This document shows positions 33,553 to 45,500 of a stretch of DNA of 64,000 nucleotides, piece by piece. Numbering within the stretch: the first letter of the stretch is position 1; each line of letters starts with the position of its first letter. The notes beneath the pieces are model-generated. The model had not been told where the DNA came from and made no database searches. It was given only the letters and a program-made list of their open reading frames with translations. The translations under genes were made by a program, and so were the position numbers. The DNA is from Anarhynchus alexandrinus (Eukaryota; Chordata; Aves; Charadriiformes; Charadriidae), in contig VUYV01000327.1 of NCBI GenBank assembly GCA_008711295.1, positions 688,428-752,427 of the forward strand, in the 5' to 3' direction.

Positions 33553-36500
33553 GTGAGTAGCCGCGGGGCGAGGGGCTGCGGAGGGGAGGGGAAGGGGGGG
33601 GGAGTGCCCCCGCCACTTGTTGGTACCCCCCCCGGGGGCGGCGGAGCAGGTGGCGGCGGGGTCGGGCAGTACCGGGGCTCGACACCCCGCACCGATGCTG
33701 CGCGGTACCCGGCGGGGCATCAGCCTCCCGTCCCCATCGCGGCGGGTACCCGCTGATCCCCCACACCGGTGGTCACAGCCTGCATCCCCCGGGCAGGTGG
33801 GCTGCAGCGGGGGGACGACCCTCCCCAGCTCCTCGGGTCCGGTGTGCTATGGAGACTGGCTGGACTGGGGCTGGTTATCGAGCCCCCGTCCCCCTTTTTG
33901 TCCTTAAATCACGGATCCGGACCCTGCCGGGGGAGGACGGAGGTCGGGGCACGGGGTCAGCGCAGGGCCTGGGGCTGGCGAGGTGCCGCGCGAAGGCCAG
34001 CGGTCCAGCGAAGGATTTGGCAGGGTTGGGGTGGCCGAGCGCGCCGGCCCCGGGGGATTTGCGGCCGGCAGGGCTGCCCGTACCTCAGACCCCCCGTTCC
34101 CGGCGGGGGGACGGGGTGGTGGGGAGCTGCTGCGTGCTGCAGGGGAGCCCGGTGACATCGGGAACCCGCTGAACAAACACTGAAATAATGTGTAAGGTAA
34201 ACAGGGGCGGAAATCGTTCTGGAAAATTCCTGTGTGTTTGCCAAGGCGGTGGGACTGTCTTCTGGGGAGATCCCCCCCCCCCCCAAGGGCAGAGGGATGG
34301 AGTACAACAGCACTTTCCCACCTAACTTTAAACGAAGGCGCCGGTTCCTCCTAATTAATCTTCTCTGGTGGGAGATGGTGCTTCCCCTGCTCCCAGTGTC
34401 GCCCGCTGCCGTGAACTAATTAGTTGCCGGTGCACACACCCAGTAGACCCGCTCTCAGGCTGGGAACGTGGGCTGTCTCCATCTCACCCCCCCCGGGTCT
34501 CCATCGCAAGGGCAGGTACGCCACGGCCGGGCGGGAAGTCCCTGGGGCAGTCGGCGTGAAAGATCCCGAGCGGCTTGTGCCTCTCCTGACACCTGCGCCC
34601 TGGTGGGCACGGTCACACAGGCGCGTTCCCTGCGGGAGGAGTCCTCTCTGCGTCCGGATACGGCTCCCCATCTCTCCTGCCTTTAGATTTGGCTCGCTGG
34701 AGGCGGCGGGACGTGGGTGGGTTTTGGAGGATGCTCCCTACGACCGGGGAAAGCGCCAGGTCAGCGGCATTCCCGCCTGTGGGAAAAGGTGCTCGCCCAT
34801 CGGTAGCTTCCCGGGATGCGTTAGCACTTAGTCCTCCTCCCTTCCTCCTTTGCCAGATGGAGCGACTTGCGCGCCACGCATCTCCGGCAAGTGGTGGGTG
34901 GATCATAGCAGCTATCAAGGTGGTCTTTTAAGCTGTCACGCTTCTGGTGAAGGTATATTGGGAACCGTGGGAGGGTTTTTTCCTGCAGGGAGAAGGTCCT
35001 GCTGAGGAAGCCCTGCGGGATGATGGCAGGTCCCCGGAGAGGAGCAGCCTCAGCTGCCCTGGGACGGGCACGGGGAAGTGCCTGGCAAAGGGGGATTTCA
35101 TGAGTGAGGTCGACAAGCAGCCTGGCGCGGATGCGCAGAGGTGGGACACCCCCCCACCCCGGTCCTCAGCGCCGCACGCAGCTGGGATGGTATTTGGGAA
35201 GGCGAGGCGGAGGGGTGGTTGGCCGCAATAGACGGGGAGGGCTGTGTGCAGCCGTCCGTGCCGGCGAAGCGAGGGGTGGGCGCGGGGGGCTCGGCCGCGG
35301 GAGAGCGGAGGGCTCATTCCTGCCAACAGGGGAGGAAAAGCAGATACATTTCAGTGCGTTTGAAAGGAAGGGGGTCAGCTTTTTTTGATGTTGCAAATGT
35401 ATCGTGATAAAAGGATCGTCCCCCGCTCGGTGCTTTTTATTCTTTGCCTTTAGGATTAAGACAATTCCCATTGTTTATCTTCTCACATCAGAAACAAAGG
35501 CTGCCGGAGGCAATAAACAGAGTTAGAAGGATCCCAGGAGTTATCAGATATTCGAGGAATGAGTGTGCCTCGTACGTCTTCTTCTTCGCGAAGCCTCACG
35601 CGTGTGGGCTCCGACGTGCTCTGCTTTATCACAGAGCCGCCCGGGCGCTGCCAGCCCGCGCCCAGCGCACCGGGGCCGCATCCAGCCTCGCCGGGCGCAT
35701 ATTTCTGCGCATAGGTGTGTGCGCTGGGTGGCAGCGCACGGTGAAGTTTGCTTTTCCACAGAAACCTGCTGGATTAGTGATTAAGCTCAGTTGTGACTTT
35801 TTTTTTCTTTTTTTTTTTTTTTTTTCCCTCCCCCTAAAGCTTCTTTCGACCTGTCCGGACTCGCATTCCCCCAGCGCTTTGGAGAGACGCCGCTTGCAAC
35901 ACTTGAGCTGAAGGTTTTCTGTAAGCCCAGCTTTGTGGGGAAGGGCTCGTTTAGGCCACGTAAATGGTGTCCTCTGAGCCACCCCATCCCACAGAAAAGG
36001 GAGACAGAGTAGGTATCCCTCGGAGGGATCGCTCTGCTAACAGCGACCGTTGAGCTGGAAGGGATTTTGCCAAATCTTTTCATTAAACAGACCGAGCTAC
36101 TTTCTCTCTGGTTAGGAAGCAAACCTCAGGTGCGTCTTCTCAGCGTCTGAGTTTTGGGAGTCGCTGCTTGGCTTGCTGCCTATCCAGAAAACCTCTCTTC
36201 TCCAGATCTGAAGAGATGCTCCGTTCCCCCTTCAGGCTTGCTCTTCCTCCTGCCTTTGGAGACTCGGAGAGTTTTAAAGCTTTTCCTCCTGCCTCTTCAG
36301 GCACAGAATTGTAAAATTAAATAAAGGGCGGTAGTTACTGCCTTTTAGATGTACAGGAAGGTGCACAGGAAGGTCCCTCTGGCTTCTGCTTTATCTCTGG
36401 AGGAGTCCAGGGACGCCCGTTACACCGGGGGAAAAGCCGAGTTACATCCCAAAGCAACTCACATTTCACAGACTCCACTCCGCTCTTGAACCTGCACGTG

Positions 36501-39500
36501 CAGTAACGTGGTTGAATTTGGAAGCACATTCTCTCGGTGGTCCAAACCCATCCCGACACTGGGGGTGTTTCGTAGAGGGTTTCAGCCAAACGAGCGCCTC
36601 TCTGAAGCCAGCACGGGAGCGCTGGGCTCCGGTTTCAGTGGGAGGTAAGGGGCGAGCAGACATTTAGCTATTTATTCATTTATTTATCTATTTTGGCGGG
36701 AGGGAAGTCTGCCTGAAGAGGTGAACTAGAAAATGCGCGCAGTGGGGTGTGGGTGTAAGCCTCCCCTAACTGCACGGGGCACCGGGGCTGCCGTCATCCG
36801 TCGCTGTTTGGGTGGTTGGAATGACGGGAGTCAATTCCCGGGCCTGGAAAGCATCGGATGCAACAGGGCAGGGGGCCTTTATGGGCGAGACCCCTGGTTA
36901 TCACGCTATCTGGGAAGCATTACGGCCTCCCTCCGTTTTCTTGCAGCTAAAACTGGCTTTGGAGGAGGCTCTCCATATGCACGCTGGATAGTCGGAGATG
37001 CGGTTATGCCGCTGCCGAGCAGGGTGTGCCACCAGCAGCTCCGTCTACCCCCTATTTACAGGGGTTTAAAACTTCCGTCTGGCCTTGAGACTTGGCTTAA
37101 AGGGCCAGGAGCACAGATGGGCTCTTAAACCCTCTAAAAAAATTGAATGCGAGCACTCTGGGAAAGCTTGAAGACCTCGCAAGTGTCTGAACGAGGTTGG
37201 CCAAGCAGCCGCTCTCCAATAGTTACCGCTTTCGAGGGCTGGAGAGGGAGGGATGAAAGGAGTTGGGGTTTCCCTGGCCCCCTTTTAGCTGAACATCACA
37301 AGGCGCTCTGCAAACGCGGGGCCCGATTCCCCGCGCTCGTCCCTGCCAGCTTTGCAGCGGGGATGTTGCAAGAGCAGCCTGAATGCTCATTTTGTGCCGG
37401 TTTGGGTCATTGTGCAATGTGGAGGATCTGGGGAGAAGCCTGCCCGAGTCCTACACTTCATCCCTCTGGTTTTAAACCGGTCTCGATTTTTAAATTTTTT
37501 TTTTTTTCTTTTTTTTTTTATCTTGATGAGCCTCACCGGTTTTGGTAGTGGGGAGAGCTCACGTTCGCCTTGCGCCCGGCTTGGCTTAATTTTGTACGAG
37601 ATTCTTTGCATTGCCGTTGCGACCCCTCCCATTTTCCACCTGGCGAGGAACCGGTCCAGCGCTTTCCCGGCGGATGCCGTGCCGCCGTGGCGCTGATTCG
37701 GCAGGTGCCGCCAGCTCCGGGGCGGAGCCGCTCCGGCCGAGCCCCGCTCCCCTCCCTGCCCTCATGGTTTTTTTTTGGTGCGAGGACAGCGTCAAGAAGG
37801 TTCCCCAAGTCATGTTCTGCTCTGGCAGGCGGGATGGTGGGTTGCACGGATTGGGTTCGACGGAGGATCTCCTTGCTCGGAGAGCTGCTGTGGGTTGGAG
37901 GAGCGGCGCTCGGCTCCTGGGGTGCGCGGGGCTCCTTCGCGTTGCTCCGTGGACCCTCCCGGCTCCACGAGGTTGGTGCATGCATCCAGCGACACCCGTT
38001 CCCCAAGGGCGAGCCGAGGGGGTGGGGGGGAGTGAAACCAGCAGCCTCCCTGGGAAATATTTATTAATTTTTATTTATTTATTTATAAGTCTTGCCACTT
38101 TCGCCAAAAACGGCTAATGTTAGCTCAGCGATGAAAACAGACTGGCCTGAAGGGCTGCACCCTGCAGAGGCAAGAGACCTCGGCCCATCTTGGCGCTGGA
38201 CTTCCAACCAGCTTGGGTCATCTCCGAGCGCTGGTCCTGTCTGGTAGGAGGACTTCAGGGCTGTGTTTGCCAGGGTGCAGGAGGGGTCCGCGCTCTCTGC
38301 CTCCGCGGCGGTGATGGGCATTTCTGTCTTCCCCTAAGGAAGCCTCAAATAAAACTGCACCCCAATCTTTTGGCAGCAGAGCCTTATTCCAGGGAGGATG
38401 GACACGAGTGAGATAAAACCACCCTGCACCCCAGGCTGTGCCGAATCGGGAGGGCTCCAAGTACGAGCAACAGCAAGAAGCAGATTTCTTTTTTGCAATG
38501 GTTCGCCGTGACTCCATGAGTCACAACTGGACTCTTGCATTGAAGCAAAAAATATGTTTATGTTACTCTGCTGAGAGCTACTGTCCTCTGAGTTAACTCA
38601 TCCTTGCGGATGGAGAGAAATGCATTACAGCCATTTATTTGGGCTTTCTTAAAACGATGAAATTGCTGAGCAATCCTGGAGGTTAACAGTTTCCAGGAGG
38701 TTCTTCTGTATTTCCTTACAAGTGCAACGATGCTGGCTCTTACAATACTTGGTGATTTTTTTATTTTTTTTTTTCTTGAAGCTTGAAAGCCTTGGGAATC
38801 CACAAAAATCTCAGTCATCCAAGGCTGCTCGCATGGCAGACTCTGCTCTGGGTACAAAGCGCAGGTAACCTTTGTTTGGCTCCAGCCCCGGGGTTTCTGC
38901 CCCCCATGCCTGCGGGTGACCCCCGACAGCATCCTCCAGGCTCTCCAGGAGCTGCTGCCACGCAGCTGGGAAGGTGACGTGCAGGATCTGGCTGGCTCAG
39001 CAGAACTGGAGCCAGTATTGTGCTTTCATGAAATTACTTGGGGGAAAAAAATTAATTGAGTATCTTGGCGGATGGAGAGCAGCCTGGGGTCTGTTGCAAG
39101 TTGGGCGAGATCAAACTAATCCTGCAGAAGGCTTCTCTCGCCACATATTTGCAAATTCTGATCAAAACTAAAAACTCATTGGGATTTTTCCAACCAGGTC
39201 TAGCCTGAAGTGCTGCGCGAGGGGAATTCCCGCAGAGCTCAGCCCCACGGCCTGCACTTGCCTCCTCTTGCAACAAGGCATTGCTGTTGTACTCGAGCCC
39301 GGGAGTAGCTTCTGCAGTAAAGGATGTTTCCTACACATCCAAAGTGGATTTCCAGAGTGGATGCTGCCCTCGGGGTCTTCCCAGCTTCCATCCTGGTCTT
39401 CCCAGCTTCCATCCCAGTCTTCCCCATCACAAAGTGGGTGTGTTGCCCCTGGATGCTCAGAAAGCCAAGAAGCATCACTGGCTTAGGATCAGCAGCTGGG

Positions 39501-42500
39501 CCATCTCGCTGACCCCGGAGACTCGTGACGAGGGAGGGATGGGTGTTTGCTAGGTGCTCATGGTGTTAGGTGCGGGGTCCTGGGTGTGGGGACACAGGAT
39601 TTGAGCTGTAGGTTCACCTTTGAGCTCAGACGGTGGAGTTGCACACTCAGGTCTGTGGGCAGGTAATGGTGAGCATGGCAATGCCTCCTCCTGGGAGGCT
39701 GTTTGGGCAGCTGTTAATTGGAGGTGGAGATTAGGGTGTGAAAAGCACGGTTTCAGCCAAGAGATGAAACATGCGGTAACTGTGACAGGAAGGACCGAGC
39801 CAGAGAGCTGCTTTTCTTCCAGGGAAGAAACCAGACAGGCTCTCAGATGATGACGTTGTAAATCATGGTTTACACCTAGAAGGGATGGAAAGGCAGGATA
39901 TCTAATCCCAGGAGGGGGATGTCAAGTCTCTGGGAGGGACATGTCCTGGTGCAGAGCCATCAGCCAGATAAGGGCAACCTCACAGGTTGCAAGTCTCCAG
40001 CAGATCCTGCCAGGAACATGCCCAAGTTGGCAGACCTGCTGAACCATGCCAAAGATGTAGGTGGTACCTACACGCTTGGCCATGTTGGTACAGGGGATGT
40101 GTTAGGACGCCGCGAGAAAGCATGTGCCCACCTAGAGCATCCTTTGACTTGCGGATATTGGGATGTCTCCCCATGCCTTCTCTCTGCTTGGAAGGTGAAA
40201 GCAACAGGGAAAAGATGATCCCCTTCTCCATGCCTTGCGGTGCCTGGTCCATACCTATCTCTTCATGCATCTGTTTGTCTATCTTCATACACTTTTGTTT
40301 TTTTCCATCCTAAACAAGCCTTTTCTTCATCCTCTGAGGAAACCTCTCTACACAAGGCAGTCTCAATCCCAAGCACAACCCCATACGTCCAGCCAAAAGA
40401 GGCACAGAAATGCGCTGCTAATCCGGGCTGACTTTGTAGCTCCATGAGCAGGGAGGATGTTTGCAGAGAATGCTTCTCGGAGAGGAGCAGAGCTGAAGCA
40501 TCTCTGCAATTCAAGACTTGAACAAGCCTTTTGTGGCCTTGGCCAGGCAGGTATGCCAGGCAGGTTGGGCGTTTGCTGAACAGGGTGAAGCTTCTGAGCT
40601 CACGTTACTCCTCAGCATCTCTGAGTGATGTATCAGTGGTACCACTGGCCTGGGTCTGACTGTTACCATCTTCGGGAAAATATTCCCAAAATGAGACGAT
40701 AGGAAGAGTTCTCACACTTGAAACCCATTTGTTTAAATACAAGAAACACCAGAGATTTCTGCGTTCTCCAAGACACCTGCTACATCTTCCCTGACCTCTA
40801 TTGAGAATTTGTCAATGACTCAGATTTCCACACCTTCCCACGGCACGGAGTCTCCTCCCCTCTCCTTCTGCCTCTCTGCCAACTGCTGTGGCTCTTCCAA
40901 TGTCTTCTTGTCATTCCACCGATTATCCTTCCTCCTGAAATCGTCGTTTTTATTTAAGTAGGGCTTCCCCCACCAACCCCGCCCCGGCCTTTTCAAAGCT
41001 CCTGGGGTTTGAGGTTTCCTTATTTGCCATTTGCAGGGTGGATCAACTGCAGCTGCTTAAATTACGGGGCTTCACTCTTGATCTATATACTGTGGATGGA
41101 AAAAAAAAAAAAGGAAGGGCTTTCCATCAGTTTTGTGTTAAACCAGTGATTTTTATTAAAAGGGAGCTTGTTCTGTGAATGATTTGTCTGGATTTAAAGG
41201 CAGGAGAAAAGAAACATAAATGCCATCATGAAGCAAGAAGACAAAACTTGAACAAATGGCTTGGGCAGCAGCTCACTCCTTGAAACATTCTTTGCCCAAT
41301 CTTGAAAAAGGAAGAAAATACACCATTACTTGGGGTTTTTTTTCCACAAGCAGGGCTGTTCCGAAGCTCCATGTGAGACTGAAGTCATAACCTAGAGCTC
41401 TGCGCAGGGATGCATCGGGATGGAGATCTGCACCGAGACCTTGCAGAGGGCAGGAACTGTTGGGTTTCCTCCTGCTGTGCCTGTCTTGCTGTGCGTGTGG
41501 GTAGACAGAAGCTTTGTCTGTGGTTTCTACCACCTCAGTCCAGGAAAACAAAGTTTGGATCAAGGTCCTCATTAAGGACCAGGCGCAGAGCCAGAGCCGG
41601 GTTTCCATGGTGACCGTGGGATGCTGTGGATGGGTTTGGTACCTTGCTTGGGCTCCCCAACCCCGAGAAACACTCTGTGAGTCATGGGGTGGAAGCGATG
41701 GTGAGGACAGAGCATGTTTCCCAGCTCTTCTCTCACCTTTCAGCTGCCCCAGAGAGGGGAAACGAGGTGAGATGGTCCTGCCTAGCGCTCCTGAATGTGG
41801 TGTGGAGAGATGCCACGTGAAAGCCTCAAAGCTGCCCCACACCTGACGAAGGTCCTTCCTTGCATCCTTGACTCAACCTCTGGATCCCCCCTGGACCAGT
41901 CACCAGGGTGGCAGCCTCCCCCCATCAAAAAAAAACGCATTTTTTGGAAAGCAGCGATGGTACTCACGGGATGTAGGAGACTGGCAGTATGCTGGAAGTC
42001 TGACGGGGCCACGGCATTTTAGGCATAGTTGCCTCCATCCCCGAGGAGGGGCAGACGCGCATGGGTTGAGGAGGGATACAGAGGACCTGTCACGGGGGAG
42101 AGAGGCCAGAGCACCGTTCTGGATAGCTTCATCTTCTTCGCCTGCCTTGCAAAACAAATTACCAGACCTGTTCTTGGAGAGCTGTACCCATCTTTGAAGC
42201 ATCCTTGGCCTTCATTTTATCATCCCAAACAGCATTAAATGCTTGTCGGGGAGGCATCTTATCAGGCGCATCTACTTGGAAAGGCTTGAAAGGCTCTTGT
42301 CACGCTTGTCTTCATGCGTGTGCTGAATTTATAGCTCCCCATCGCCCGGAGAAACCCACCGAGCTGGGAAATGTATGTAAAGGAGATGATGCCCCCATCC
42401 TGAGCAGAGCTGGTGTTTATGTAGCTGTTACACCTGCGGCAGGGCTCTCTCCTGCCAAGGTGCCTGCAGTTGGACTGGGCACTGACTCACCGGCGGGATG

Positions 42501-45500
42501 GGCTGTGCTGCTTTGCAGGAGCTGCTTCCCTGCTATGATAAACGCTGCTTCAGTTGCAGGAGAGGGGGGAAAGCCAAATCAGCAGAAGGGGTTAGTCCTG
42601 GAGGCAGAATCTGGTTTTTCTTGGCTTCCAGGCTCAAAGCTGATGAAGCGACCCACGGTGTCGTGGGATGAATCTCATCGCTCCGCTGTGCATCAGCTTC
42701 TCCAGGCTCAAACTGAAATGATGGCTGGACCGGGGAGGGGACAGGGCTGTCACAGTCACCCCGGGTTTGCTCAGCATCAAACATCCTCCAGGCTCCCGAG
42801 GGCGGTTTGCCGCCTTCATCCTGGCTCAGCCCAGCGCGGCGAGATGCGGCGGCAGCTGCTGTCACGCTCCGTGTCGGGAACTGCAGCACGGGGACCGGGA
42901 CACTCACACACGGTGCAGAAAGGTGACAGCCCTGGGTTTGGCCGCAGTGGGGTTTCCAAGCCAGCCGCGCGCATCAGGGAGCCGCGCGGCCCGTCCTCTG
43001 CGAACGGGGCTGTGCCCTCGGAGGAGCAGAGAGCCCTGGGCAAAGATGCTTAGCTGGTATAAAGGCTAGGGAAGAACTTGGCTCGGAAACCACGGCAGCC
43101 TGCCACTTCCCGCTGTCTGAGAGGCATTGCATCAAGCTATCTCCGCGCGCAAGGAGCGCTGAACGCTTTTTGACAGCTAGCCATGCAGACTCCCCACGGA
43201 CGCTGCAAGCCAAGCCGGCTTTCTCACCGTCTCCCACGGCCCCCCCAGTTGTAAGCGTGAAACCAAGCTGGTGAATAATTCTGCTGATGCACAGAAGAGA
43301 AAATCCTGTTCTCTCCTCCTGGGGCAGGCTGGCAGGGCTAATGGGAGGAAGAGGCTGTGACAACTTGATTTTGTGGCTGAAGTCAGCAGATCTGGCTCCT
43401 GGGACACATGGGAACAGGCAGGGAGCAGGAGCCACTTTTGCACAGTCACTTCTCGGAGGCGAGCAGGGCTTCAAAGGAAAAATACTTAGCAGGATGTTGC
43501 AACTTGGGAGGAGGAGGAAAAAAAACAAGCAAACAAAAAAACCCACAAGCTCTGTAGGGCTGGGAAATGCAGCATCAAGGAATGAGGCTTCCAAAAAGCC
43601 TTCGCTGGGTACTCGCATCTCTCGGTGCAGGCGAGGTGGCAACGTGAGCTGACGCTGGCGATTTCCGAGGACGTTACAGCTCGGTGTGCTCAGCGGGGGC
43701 AAGCATGAGTTTCGCCTGTCCCATGCAGGGGATCGTCCTTCTCCGCGGTGGGACGGGGCTCCACCGGTGGCAGTGTCACTTAAAGCGGTGCCAGCAGCCA
43801 CGGGAAGGACGCGTCACAGCTAGGCACGTGCAAGCACAGCCCCAGATAGATGATCTGGGATCATCCAACAGCCTGACCGAGCTGTGCGGGTCTAAAAACC
43901 CCTCCTGGATCCAGAGGCTGGGGCAGGAGGATGGACCTGGGAAATGGGCGAGCACGGACACGTGCAGGTCGCAGTGGGTTGGGTTACTGGGATGCGCAGG
44001 ATGGACCATCGTGCCCACGTGCTCGGTGGGGAGATGCCAAGAGCTTGTGGAGTACTCGCCCCAAAAGGGGCAGCTCCCCTTTCCCCCTAAAGCCGACATT
44101 CAAGAGCAGCTCTGTAACTCCTTCTGCTGAGGATGGAGAGATGGAAAGCAGAGCACGTGGTCACCTTCAGGCAGGGCCAGTCTTTTCCAGGTTAGCAAAG
44201 ACCTCGTGGCCACGTTCACAAGCCGGGCTGGTGGAGGAGGTGCCCAGCCTGGGCGGTTTTGCCCACGGCAGGCTCCTGCCTCTGTCCTCCCCACCTCAAG
44301 CCCTGCTTGAAGCCCAAGTGACGGGAAACCTGGCAGCTCCCAGAGGCCATCCTTGCCTGCTGGGGGCCGGGGCAGCTAAAAGCAGGCTCCAGGAGGGAAG
44401 TGGTTTGGACGGCGATGTTTGTCGGTGATGAGCACACAGCCACGCTGTGGGAGCCGTGTGGCAGCTGGAGCTGGCAGCAGAGTGCCTGTCCTGCTTGTTT
44501 TGGCTGACTTCAGAGACCTCTGGCTTTTCCTAGTAGCACTTGGATGTGCCGGTACTCAGGAGACCTGACCGGGCACATTCAGACAACGCCGAAAATATCT
44601 TCCTTGCAGGCAATAGAGGCAAAGGGGAGCCAGCAGCTGGGCTCCCCGATAGACAGGGGACCAAGCCGCAGAGGGATGGTTGTTTTGCTCGGGCTTGCTC
44701 TGTGCCGGCCAAAAACACATCCTGTGGAGCCACCGCAGTGGCACATTTAAGGTGACCCCAGATGGGCGCCTTAACTCAGCTATGGAGGGGATGAGAAGCG
44801 AGGTCTCCTCGCTTTCTGCAGTGCAGGGTGCCCCAGATGAACATGGGTTCGTGCTCCCCCAACCCTAACCAGTTGTGTGGCTGTCGCGGCAGGTACCTGG
44901 CGAAGCTGTCTTCAGTGGGGAGCATCTCCGAGGAGGAGACCTGCGAGAAGCTGAAGGGCCTGATCCAGCGCCAGGTGCAGATGTGCAAGAGGAACCTGGA
45001 GGTGATGGACTCGGTGCGGCGCGGAGCCCAGCTGGCCATCGAGGAGTGCCAGTACCAGTTCCGCAACCGCCGCTGGAACTGCTCCACGCTGGACACCCTG
45101 CCTGTCTTCGGCAAGGTGGTAACGCAAGGTGAGCCGGGAGGACACGTGCCTGGGGTGCTGCTGCAGGGGGGGAATGCCTACAGCAGCGGTCTGGTGGGCT
45201 GCAGGTGGGTTTTGCTTGCTTGCCCCAGAGCCAGCAGCTGGGGAGAGCAGCGAACAGCCCTACAGTGTTGGGTCTTGGGGCTGACAGGTCTTCCCTGGGC
45301 ATTTCAGCAGGGCTCTTCTGTGTTGGGGCAGCATATCGAGACCCCTGCAGTTCCTCAGCTGCCGGGTGCTTCCTTTCCCCAACCTCTTCCACACCCAGCA
45401 GGTGCCTGTTGCATGTGCTGATGAGGTCTGAACCTTTTACAAGGAGATGCCAAGTCCAAGCAGGGCCCGAAAGTCACCCCGCGGTCTAGTCTCTGCCCCG

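Larger units (their letters stand above)
33553..44892 (+). other. WNT4: WNT4 intron 1 (11.3 kb)
   Basis: The intron runs from GTGAGT to ...GGCAG. CTAAC at 44865-44869 is a perfect branch-site core about 25 bases before exon 2. The first 600 bases continue the CpG island, with further G runs at 33570-33603. Candidate regulatory sites lie at 34414-34425 and 35455-35525, and a CpG-rich patch at 35560-35760. AT-rich low-complexity DNA occurs at 38058-38090. Long open frames inside (for example 42205-43053 plus and 42974-43801 minus) overlap each other and show no protein family. No other gene was recognised. Confidence 0.85.

Noticed and set aside
32546..33556. 336-codon plus-strand frame across the assembly gap
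   Set aside because: Most of its length is N, and only its end coincides with WNT4 exon 1.
42205..43053. 282-codon open frame in WNT4 intron 1
   Set aside because: No domain, no family resemblance, and overlaps open frames on the other strand. Stop-poor GC-rich DNA explains it.
42974..43801. 275-codon minus-strand frame in intron 1
   Set aside because: Same reasons: no recognisable protein and overlaps plus-strand frames.
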